From: Sphingomonas sp. 35-24ZXX
GTDB taxonomy: Bacteria; Pseudomonadota; Alphaproteobacteria; Sphingomonadales; Sphingomonadaceae
NCBI RefSeq assembly: GCF_000786215.1
Contig: NZ_JROG01000003.1
Location: forward strand, 310,001-374,000
DNA length: 64,000 nt
Reading direction: 5' to 3'
Shown here piece after piece: positions 53,952 to 61,161 of the stretch. A model generated the notes under the pieces. It had not been told where the DNA came from. It was given only the letters and a program-made list of their open reading frames with translations, and ran no database searches. The translations under genes and the position numbers were made by a program. Within the stretch, counting starts at the first letter, position 1. Every line of letters starts with the position of its first letter.

Positions 53952-54131
53952 ATGGTTGAGATCATCAACCTGCGTCAGGCGCGCAAGGCCATCAAGCGCA
54001 AGCAGGGCGAAGCCATCGCCGCCGCCAACCGAGCCAAATTCGGTCGCACCAAGGCCGAGCGCCTGGGCCAGGCCAGCGAACAGGCCCGCGCGCTGCGATT
54101 GATCGATGGCGCAAAGCGGGAGCAGGACTGA
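53952..54131 (+). CDS. DUF4169 family small basic protein (59 aa)
   Basis: The 59-residue, Lys/Arg/Ala-rich protein starts MVEIINLRQARKAIKRKQGE, matching the DUF4169 family found across alphaproteobacteria. The function is unknown; the charge pattern suggests a nucleic-acid or ribosome contact, which is only inference. Its stop shares a base with the next ATG (TGATG), so translation is coupled. Confidence 0.75.
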   Translation: MVEIINLRQARKAIKRKQGEAIAAANRAKFGRTKAERLGQASEQARALRLIDGAKREQD

Positions 54132-54334
54132 TGCGCTCGACATCGAACCAGGTCAGCGTCCGCCTCTACCATCTTGATGGCGAGGCCGAAGGCGGCGCTG
54201 CAGCCACCTTGTTTTACGGCCCGCTGTCCGAGGCGCTGCGCCTCGCCGAACTTGAACCTGCAGAAGTGCAGGAAGGCCTGTTCATCGCGACCGACAATGA
54301 TGTAGTGGCGTATCTGGATCTGATCGAGGGCTGA
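54131..54334 (+). CDS. Conserved hypothetical protein (67 aa)
   Basis: The 67-residue acidic protein (MRSTSNQVSVRLYHLDGEAE at its start) is coupled to the DUF4169 gene through TGATG. No motif or domain is recognised. The pairing of a basic and an acidic small protein suggests they might interact, but there is no direct evidence. Confidence 0.6.
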   Translation: MRSTSNQVSVRLYHLDGEAEGGAAATLFYGPLSEALRLAELEPAEVQEGLFIATDNDVVAYLDLIEG

Positions 54335-54412
54335 CGTGCCCAGACTGCCGTTGCGTATGGCATCAGTCGTCATACCGTTGCGATTGACCGTTGATCATGA
54401 GATGTTCCGACC

Positions 54413-54712
54413 GTGGAACGATTGTCCGTCATCGCGGCGCGCATCGAGCGTCAAACCAACCGGTTCAGGCCCGTGCTGAATGCTATCGGCTGGGTCTGCT
54501 TTGCATTGATCACCGCTGACTATGCAGGGTTCATCCATCTCCCGGCCATTGTGAATGTACCCGTCTGGCTGGGCTTTCTCCTTGCCTGTCTTCGCTGGGC
54601 GTTATGGGAAGGATTGATCAAGCCGCGACTGGATGCGCCTGCCAATCCCCCAGAGGATGCGACAACGGCCGCGGTACAGCCGCAGGACCCGGATAAACCG
54701 CACCAAACCTGA
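54413..54712 (+). CDS. Small membrane protein of unknown function (99 aa)
   Basis: This GTG-started frame encodes a 99-residue protein with two hydrophobic segments (VLNAIGWVCFALITADYAGF and VNVPVWLGFLLACLRWALW) and a hydrophilic Pro/Asp/Gln-rich tail. No clear Shine-Dalgarno precedes it. The gap before it (78 nt) contains only short AT-richer stretches. It is convergent with the S9 peptidase gene. Confidence 0.5.
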   Translation: MERLSVIAARIERQTNRFRPVLNAIGWVCFALITADYAGFIHLPAIVNVPVWLGFLLACLRWALWEGLIKPRLDAPANPPEDATTAAVQPQDPDKPHQT

Positions 54713-54753
54713 TCCGGCCTGTCATCTTTGCCGGCGCAAGAATGTGATGGCCG

Positions 54754-56946
54754 TTACTGAGTGTGGATTCCCAGAGCCCTCAACGTGAAAGCGACACGCT
54801 CTGCCTGCCATGTCTCGCTCGTTTTGGGATCGGCGGGGCCCCAGTGGTTGCCGTTGCGATCCAGCCTCAGCACCACTTCGTTCTCGGGATGCGCCGCCCG
54901 CAGCCGCGCCACGTATTTCAGCACGCCGGTCCATGGTATCCGCACATCGGCGAGCGAGGCAGTGAGATAGAAGGGCGGGAGCTTGCGGTCCGGGATGTTC
55001 TGATAGGCACACAGGCACAAGACCCGGGCGAAGGCCGCCGGGTCGTTGATGACATCGCCGACCTCGGACAGCTCGGCGGCGGCGACGGGGTTCTGCGGGG
55101 TGAGGAGCGCCGTGAGCACATCGACGAAGGGTACGTCGGCCATCACCCCGGCCCAGAGGTCGGGCGCACGGTTCATCGCAGCACCGACCAGCCAGCCCCC
55201 CGCCGATCGCCCCATGCTCACGATCCTGCCCGGCGGAACGAGACCCTGGGCCACAAGCGCGCGACCACAGGCGATGAAATCATCGACCGGCTTGCCGCGA
55301 GCCGGTCCGCGGCCGGCCTCGTGCCAGGCCCCGCCGAGATCGCCTCCGCCTCGGACATGCGCTATCACATAGGCCACGCCGCGCGAAAGCAGGCTGAAGC
55401 GCTGTGGATCGAAATCCGGGTCCGACGGCACGCCATAGGCGCCATAGCCATAGAGCACCGCGCCGACCGGTTTTCCGTGGCGGGGGCGGATCATCGACAT
55501 CGGAATGACAGTTCCGTCGGGCGCAATCGCATGCAGACGCTCGGTCAGATAGCGGTCGGTCAGATGAGCGTCGGTTGGTCCGATACGAGCCTGCAAATCC
55601 TGCAGCGTGCCATCGGCAAATCGATAGTCGAATTGTCCCTTGGGCCGGGCAAAGGTTCCGACGCCGATCCGCAGCGTGTCGGGATCAGCCTCGCGATTGG
55701 CTTCTGGACCGGCAGTCCAGCGGTCGAACCCCATGACGGCGACCGGTTCCGGAGCGGGAATGCTGCGCCATGTTGCGCTGGCGCGCTCAAGAATCTGCAC
55801 ACGACTGCTCCCCTCGTGGCGCTCTGCCACGACGAGATGGCGACGAAACGCCTGATGCCAGGCAAGGCCGGTGCGATCCTGCGGCGCTCGTATCTCGGTC
55901 CAGTGATCCGGCTGCTCCAACTGGGCGCGCACCAATCGGAAATTGGGGTGGGTATCGTTGGTGAGAATGTCGATCGCGTCGCCACCGCCATGATCGACCG
56001 TATACAGGCGCGCTGGCCGGCGGATGCTGACCAGTTGCGCCGTTTCATATCCTCGGCGGTCGAGCAGGCGGACTTCGGAGGTATTGACGGAAACGGCATT
56101 GATCAGGGCAAAGCGGCCCGAGGTGGTTTGCCGGATTTCGATAAAAAAGGCAGGGTCTGCCTCAGTGTACAGGATCGGCCCTTCGCCCTGCGGTGCGCCC
56201 AGCCAATGGATGCGTGCACGCCATGGCCGCCCCGATGCATCGACTTCGCCATAGACGATCCCGCGGCTGTCGGCGGTCCACACCAGTCGCTCTGAGGTGA
56301 TCTGAACGCCGACATTGCGCACGAGATCCGCCCGCATGCGGCGCGTGGCAATGTCGATGAAGCGCACATCGTGGTGTTCGGGCGTAGCGATGGTGGCAAA
56401 GGCCAGCGTGGCACCGTCCGGCGAGACATCCCAGGCTACGAATTCGCCAATCGGCTTGCCATCTGTATCGGGCTCGGCCGCATCGAGCAGAAGCTCCCGG
56501 GTACCGCTTGCAAGATCGACGCGCCACAGCTGGCGCCGACCCTGCGACCAGTCGCTCCAATAGCCGAAATCGCCATCGCGCACCGGTAATGGAGGAGCTT
56601 GGGGCGGAACGGCGGTATTCGCCTCCGCTCGCATCTGGCCGACCAGCTCGGTCAACGGCGTCATGATGCGATCTGCAGCATCCTGGATTTCCGCCAGCAG
56701 CCTGATTACTTGCGCATCTTGCAGTGTCGCCTGATCCAGCCAGCCAAAGGGATCGGTAAGCGTGACCCCATGGATGGTCCGGGTGGTGGCGCCCGATGGC
56801 GCGGTGGGATATTTTGCGAACGCTGGTCTTTCCAGACCGAGCGACGTTCCTGCGGCCAGCAAGGCGCACAGCAACCCGCGGCGGTCCAATTCGGCCACCA
56901 ACTCGGTCTCGCAGTCGGGGCGAACTGGGGGGAAAGAAGGTATCAT
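54754..56946 (-). CDS. Exported S9 prolyl oligopeptidase family peptidase with Tat-like signal
   Basis: This 730-residue serine peptidase resembles oligopeptidase B/prolyl oligopeptidase. The N-terminus has a twin-arginine-type leader (ELDRRGLLCALLAAGTSLGL, ending AFA). A beta-propeller region follows, then the catalytic domain with Ser in GRSAGGWLVG, Asp in LADVRIPW and His in GNHWGP. The usual ...PRVPYWEP region is altered, which may change specificity. The start at 56946 has GAGGAG 7 nt upstream; a longer frame exists but is less likely. The LytTR regulator gene lies just upstream on the same strand. Confidence 0.85.
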   Translation of the reverse strand: MIPSFPPVRPDCETELVAELDRRGLLCALLAAGTSLGLERPAFAKYPTAPSGATTRTIHGVTLTDPFGWLDQATLQDAQVIRLLAEIQDAADRIMTPLTELVGQMRAEANTAVPPQAPPLPVRDGDFGYWSDWSQGRRQLWRVDLASGTRELLLDAAEPDTDGKPIGEFVAWDVSPDGATLAFATIATPEHHDVRFIDIATRRMRADLVRNVGVQITSERLVWTADSRGIVYGEVDASGRPWRARIHWLGAPQGEGPILYTEADPAFFIEIRQTTSGRFALINAVSVNTSEVRLLDRRGYETAQLVSIRRPARLYTVDHGGGDAIDILTNDTHPNFRLVRAQLEQPDHWTEIRAPQDRTGLAWHQAFRRHLVVAERHEGSSRVQILERASATWRSIPAPEPVAVMGFDRWTAGPEANREADPDTLRIGVGTFARPKGQFDYRFADGTLQDLQARIGPTDAHLTDRYLTERLHAIAPDGTVIPMSMIRPRHGKPVGAVLYGYGAYGVPSDPDFDPQRFSLLSRGVAYVIAHVRGGGDLGGAWHEAGRGPARGKPVDDFIACGRALVAQGLVPPGRIVSMGRSAGGWLVGAAMNRAPDLWAGVMADVPFVDVLTALLTPQNPVAAAELSEVGDVINDPAAFARVLCLCAYQNIPDRKLPPFYLTASLADVRIPWTGVLKYVARLRAAHPENEVVLRLDRNGNHWGPADPKTSETWQAERVAFTLRALGIHTQ

Positions 56947-57047
56947 CACGGTGCTCCTCGAATCGAGAAAGGCGCACCGTGGCCTGCATGCTGTGCTGCG
57001 CGGGGATTTTGCGGCCAAACGGCATTGTGATCCCGCAAACGGGCGTA

Positions 57048-57866
57048 TCAGACGATCAACGCGCGCAACGCCTGCGACCCTGTCCGGCTGAGCGGAACCG
57101 TGGCGCCATCGGTCATGTGCGCGATCAGTCGCCCGCCGCCGGCGGGTTCGGCATAGTCGAGATGATCGATATTGATGATCCGCGAGCGGTGCACGCGGAG
57201 GAAGCGCTGCGGGTCGAGCCGCTTTTCGAACTCGCTCAGGCTCATCCGCACCAGATGCGTATCAGTCAGCGTGGTCACCTCGGCATAATCTTGCGCCCCG
57301 GCAATCAGGATGATGTCGCGCACATTGACCGGAGCGATGTCATCGCCCTTGCGGGTGAGATAGCGCTCGAGCGGGGGCGCGGACACGATCGTGACCGGCG
57401 CTGCCGCCCTCCCGCCGCGTACCGCATAGGTCGTCGCGATTACAGCCCAGTACAGCACCAGCCCTTGCAGGTTCTGCCAGATGAAGGCGCCGCCGGTAAA
57501 GCCGGCAAGGTCGAAGCGGCCATTCTGCGCATAATCGATCAGCGCCAGCGCAAGCGTCACCAGCGCGAACCATGCCGCTGCAAAGGCAGCTCCGATCGCC
57601 ACATGGGCGATGATCTGCGCAGGCACCGACAGACGCATCACATGGCGCTTCACCAGCAAATGGGCGGCAGCCGCCAGCAAGGCCAGCGGCACGACATTGG
57701 CGAGGGCATTGAGTGCGGCACCATTCAGGCTGGCTCCGGGTACTTGGAGGAACACCGCCAGATACAGGATCCAGACACCCGCCGAGCCGCACAGCCACAG
57801 GGTCACCACGCTCGGCGGCGGCAAGGACTCATGCACAGGCGTCGCGGGATCTTGCGGCATCAGCAT
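57048..57866 (-). CDS. Membrane-anchored LytTR-family transcriptional regulator
   Basis: The 272-residue protein has four hydrophobic segments in its N-terminal half, for example VVTLWLCGSAGVWILYLAVF and ANVVPLALLAAAAHLLV. The C-terminal LytTR DNA-binding domain (from YLTRKGDDIAPVNVRDIILI, with FLRVHRSRIINIDHLD) follows. Such proteins sense a membrane or small-molecule signal without a receiver domain. It is upstream of the S9 peptidase gene on the same strand (101 nt between start and stop), so a regulatory link is possible. Confidence 0.85.
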   Translation of the reverse strand: MLMPQDPATPVHESLPPPSVVTLWLCGSAGVWILYLAVFLQVPGASLNGAALNALANVVPLALLAAAAHLLVKRHVMRLSVPAQIIAHVAIGAAFAAAWFALVTLALALIDYAQNGRFDLAGFTGGAFIWQNLQGLVLYWAVIATTYAVRGGRAAAPVTIVSAPPLERYLTRKGDDIAPVNVRDIILIAGAQDYAEVTTLTDTHLVRMSLSEFEKRLDPQRFLRVHRSRIINIDHLDYAEPAGGGRLIAHMTDGATVPLSRTGSQALRALIV

Positions 57867-57942
57867 GGCGACAGCCTATCATCGCGCCTGCCGCAAGCAA
57901 AGCCGCCCCGATATCCGGGCAACGCAGCGCTGTTGAATGCCG

Positions 57943-58848
57943 CTAGCCCTTTGCCTGTTTGGCCACATCCAGGATGCACCGGACAAACCCCTGCGGATCA
58001 TCCTCCTGGATGAAGTGACTTCCGCTCAAGGTGCAATGGTTCTGCCCCTTGGTCCCCGGCACGCGGCCGACGAACAGCGCGTCGCCGCCGCGGGTGATCG
58101 GGTCGCGGTCGCTGAAGCAGCACAGGAAGGGCTTTTCCCAGCGGTCGAGCACCTCCCAAGCTCTCAGCTGATCGGGCACTGCGACGTTCGGCCCAAGGGG
58201 CACGAAGCTCGGGAAGATGCGCGCGCCAGCCTTAAAGCTGCCATCGGGGAAGGGGGCATCATAGGCGGCGATCTCCGCCTCGCTCATCGTCCGTGCCGTG
58301 CCGCGTGCGATGATCCTGCCGATCGGAAAGACCGGGCTCCATTTCGAAAACGCCCGCCAGATCGCAAAGGCGCGCGGCGCATCCTGTCCCGCAGGCAGGC
58401 CGCCATTGGAAAGCACCACACCGTTGAACCGCTGGGGCATCTCGGCAACGAGACGCAGCCCGATCAGCGAGCCCCAGTCCTGGCAGGCGAGCGTAATGTT
58501 GGTGAGATCGAGCTTCTCGATCCAGCGCCGCATCCAGGCCACATGGCGGGCATAGCTGTAGTCACTCTTGGCAGCGAGCTTGTCGGATTTGCCGAACCCG
58601 ATCAGGTCGGGCGCAAGAACGCGATAACCGGCCTGCGCCACCGGGCCGATCATGAATCGGTAGAGAAAGCTCCAGCTCGGTTCACCGTGCATCATCAGCA
58701 CAACGGGGGCGTCGCGTGGGCCTTCATCGACATAATGCACGCGCAGCCGAGTGCCGTCGCTTGCATCGGCGATCTCGGCATAATGCGGTGCAAAGGGATA
58801 ATCGGGGATGTTCGCGAAACGATTGTCCGGTGTCCTCAATACGCGCAT
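57943..58848 (-). CDS. Haloalkane dehalogenase (DhlA-like, HLD-I)
   Basis: The enzyme hydrolyses carbon-halogen bonds of haloalkanes. The 301-residue alpha/beta-hydrolase has HGEPSW (54-59), the nucleophile Asp124 with Trp125 in CQDWGSLIG (the same numbers as in DhlA), a cap with a candidate halide-binding Trp near 170 (FSKWSPVFPIG), the acid Asp249 in FSDRDPIT and His278 in GSHFIQED. Family members also include epoxide hydrolases, but the Asp-Trp pair favours dehalogenase. It is divergent from psd, and the 76-nt gap on its downstream side shows nothing. Confidence 0.87.
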   Translation of the reverse strand: MRVLRTPDNRFANIPDYPFAPHYAEIADASDGTRLRVHYVDEGPRDAPVVLMMHGEPSWSFLYRFMIGPVAQAGYRVLAPDLIGFGKSDKLAAKSDYSYARHVAWMRRWIEKLDLTNITLACQDWGSLIGLRLVAEMPQRFNGVVLSNGGLPAGQDAPRAFAIWRAFSKWSPVFPIGRIIARGTARTMSEAEIAAYDAPFPDGSFKAGARIFPSFVPLGPNVAVPDQLRAWEVLDRWEKPFLCCFSDRDPITRGGDALFVGRVPGTKGQNHCTLSGSHFIQEDDPQGFVRCILDVAKQAKG

Positions 58849-58985
58849 CAGCCTTGCTCCCTCAAACTAATGGCATAGCTCATGACATATTCATCCGTTC
58901 CACGCAACGTGCTGGATCACGCGGACGATGGCAGCTACCGGGGATAGGGCGCGTGCGCGCCGAAAACCTCAATGCAAGGTCTGTG

Positions 58986-59852
58986 ATGTCTGATCGCCTG
59001 AAAATTCTGCTGCAGCATGCCCTGCCCAAGCAATGGCTGACACGCTTGGCCGGCCGCGTCGCGGGCAGCCAGGGCGGGGCGATGACCACGCGGCTGATCG
59101 GCTGGTTCGTCGCGCGCTACCAGGTCGACATGGCCGAGGCCGACAATCCCGATATTGCGAGCTATCCCAGCTTCAATGCCTTTTTTACGCGCCCGCTCAA
59201 GCCCGGTGCAAGACCCATAGCCGATGCTGCCTTCGTCAGCCCCGTCGATGGCGCGATCAGCCAGTTGGGGGGAATCGACGACCACCATATCGTGCAGGCC
59301 AAGGGGCACCGCTATACCGTTACCGATCTGCTGGGCGGCGATGCAGTCCTGGCCGATCAGTTTCGCCATGGCAGCTTTGCCAACCTGTACCTCTCGCCCA
59401 GGGACTACCATCGCCTGCATATGCCCTGCGACGGCAGGCTGATGCGCATGGTCCACGTGCCGGGGGCCCTGTATTCGGTCAACCCTGTCACCGCGCGCGG
59501 CGTGTCCAACCTGTTTGCCCGCAACGAACGCGTGGTGTGCCTGTTCGAATCCGATCGGCACGGGCCCTTCGTGATGGTGCTGGTCGGCGCGACGATCGTC
59601 GGCAGCATGGCGACCGCATGGCACGGGGTGGTGAATGCGCGCCGGACCGGCAGGCTCACGCAATGGGATTATGGCGACCAGCAGATCGTTCTGAAGCAGG
59701 GCGAGGAGATGGGACGTTTCCTGCTCGGATCGACGGTCATCATGCTGTTCCAGAACAACGTGATCGCGCTCAACCCCGACTGGGTGCCCGAAAGACCCGT
59801 GCGGCTGGGTGAAATGATGGGAACGGCCGCGCGCACCGTCCAGCCGGGTTAA
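58986..59852 (+). CDS. psd: Phosphatidylserine decarboxylase proenzyme
   Basis: Psd makes phosphatidylethanolamine. The 288-residue proenzyme self-cleaves in LLGST between Gly248 and Ser249, leaving a pyruvoyl group. Asp88 (SPVDGAI), His145 (YHRLHMPCDG) and Ser249 are the processing triad. The length matches the E. coli-type enzyme (about 290-320), not the short membrane type common in other alphaproteobacteria. pssA is not adjacent. Its stop codon TAA interlocks with the convergent BrkB stop through TTAA (59849-59852). Confidence 0.94.
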   Translation: MSDRLKILLQHALPKQWLTRLAGRVAGSQGGAMTTRLIGWFVARYQVDMAEADNPDIASYPSFNAFFTRPLKPGARPIADAAFVSPVDGAISQLGGIDDHHIVQAKGHRYTVTDLLGGDAVLADQFRHGSFANLYLSPRDYHRLHMPCDGRLMRMVHVPGALYSVNPVTARGVSNLFARNERVVCLFESDRHGPFVMVLVGATIVGSMATAWHGVVNARRTGRLTQWDYGDQQIVLKQGEEMGRFLLGSTVIMLFQNNVIALNPDWVPERPVRLGEMMGTAARTVQPG

Positions 59853-60934
59853 TCGGCCATGTCGCGCCGTCTCAGTCGCTTTTCCAGGATCGCGCGCGAG
59901 GCGTCGTCCAGCGCGACGGTATCGGCCAGCACCGCACCGCGCTGACCGATCGGACGGTCCGCGCCGACGGTCGAATCGCAGAAGGTCTGGCGCTCGGTCT
60001 CGGCGTTGATTTCCGCACCGATCAGCACGGCATAGGCAGACAGGAACAGCCACATCTGGAAGATGACGATCGTGGCCAGCGAGCCGTAGGTGGCGTTGTA
60101 ATTGCCGAAATTCGACGCATAAAAGCCGAAGCCCAGGGTGATGCACAGCCACAGGATGGTCGAGGCCACCGATCCCAGCGACAGCCAGCGCCATTTGGCG
60201 GCGCGGCGGTCGGGTGCATAGCGAAAGAAGATCGCAAAGGTGACGCTCACCAGCATGGCGGCGACAAGCCAGGTCAGCGTCTGCGCGAGCATCAGCGCGC
60301 CATCACCGATATAGCCCGCGAGGAAGTTGCGCGCATAGCTGAACAGCGAAATCGACACCAGACCGATGACCGCGATCCCGGCCATGCCCAGGGTGATGGT
60401 CACCGCGACCCAGGTGGTCCGGAAGAATCCCCGCGTTTCGTGTTCCTCATAGATGATGTTGAGCGCCCGCATCATTGCGGTGGCCGCGCGCATCGCGCCA
60501 TAGGTGGAAAACAGCAGCGCAATCACCAGCCCCAGCCCTTGCTGGGTCTTGTTGGTGCTGACGATCTGGAACAGCTGTTCGCGCAGGATCATCAGAACCT
60601 CTGCCGGAGCGACATCGGCAAGCAAATCGAGGCTGTCGGCCACCGTCGCCGGGTCCGCGATCAAGCCATAAAGCAGCACGATCACCGCAATCAGCGGCAC
60701 GAAGGCGAGAAACGCAAAGAACGCGACCCCGGCAGCGAGCAGCGCCAGATTGTGAAAATCGTTCATCACGTAGACGCGCTTGGCAATCGCCCCCCAGGCC
60801 CGGGGCGGCATCTGCAACGGCGAGGCTGCGGCAGCACCGGGCACCTCCGCCGCCATGGCGTCGGCCACGGCCGGCGCGGAATGCTGGATCAGATCGGCAT
60901 CGCGCTGGGTCGGGGCAGGGTCGTGCTGCGTCAT
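59849..60934 (-). CDS. YihY/BrkB-family inner-membrane protein
   Basis: The 361-residue protein of the YihY/BrkB family (formerly called ribonuclease BN) has about six membrane helices, including LALLAAGVAFFAFLAFVPLI and GLVIALLFSTYGAMRAATAMM. An Ala/Pro-rich N-terminal cytoplasmic region of about 45 residues precedes them. Function in this family is not settled. The start overlaps the lipoprotein stop by 4 nt (ATGA), and the gene is last in the tamB run. Its stop interlocks with that of psd. Confidence 0.87.
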   Translation of the reverse strand: MTQHDPAPTQRDADLIQHSAPAVADAMAAEVPGAAAASPLQMPPRAWGAIAKRVYVMNDFHNLALLAAGVAFFAFLAFVPLIAVIVLLYGLIADPATVADSLDLLADVAPAEVLMILREQLFQIVSTNKTQQGLGLVIALLFSTYGAMRAATAMMRALNIIYEEHETRGFFRTTWVAVTITLGMAGIAVIGLVSISLFSYARNFLAGYIGDGALMLAQTLTWLVAAMLVSVTFAIFFRYAPDRRAAKWRWLSLGSVASTILWLCITLGFGFYASNFGNYNATYGSLATIVIFQMWLFLSAYAVLIGAEINAETERQTFCDSTVGADRPIGQRGAVLADTVALDDASRAILEKRLRRRDMAD

Positions 60935-61161
60935 TTCCGGTCGGCGCTCTCAGCTGCGCCCCGCTCGGCTTCGGCCTCAGCTGCCTCGACTTCGCGCGCC
61001 GCCGCCAGTTGCGCGCCCGCCTCGGTTTCGATCGCCTTCGCACGCGTGTTGAGTTCGCGCGCCTTCTCGTCGAACCTCTGGTCGAAATCGGGCTCCGCGC
61101 TGCACGCGGCAAGCGCCATCAGCATGGTGCCGCCGGCTAAAGTGAGCACCCTGCGCATCAA
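60931..61161 (-). CDS. Small lipoprotein (76 aa)
   Basis: The 76-residue protein has a lipoprotein signal (MMRRVLTLAGGTMLMALAAC) with lipobox LAAC, so it is lipidated on Cys20 and probably anchored. The rest is a charged Glu/Ala/Arg helix (FDEKARELNTRAKAIETEAG), likely a coiled coil. It overlaps tamB by 4 nt upstream and BrkB by 4 nt downstream (both ATGA), a tight three-gene operon. A role in outer-membrane or envelope assembly is inferred from context only. Confidence 0.7.
   Translation of the reverse strand: MMRRVLTLAGGTMLMALAACSAEPDFDQRFDEKARELNTRAKAIETEAGAQLAAAREVEAAEAEAERGAAESADRK

Noticed and set aside
53686-54334. Toxin-antitoxin module among the small genes after the VOC gene
   Set aside because: The three genes lack known toxin or antitoxin motifs, and one is a DUF4169 protein with wide housekeeping-like distribution in alphaproteobacteria.
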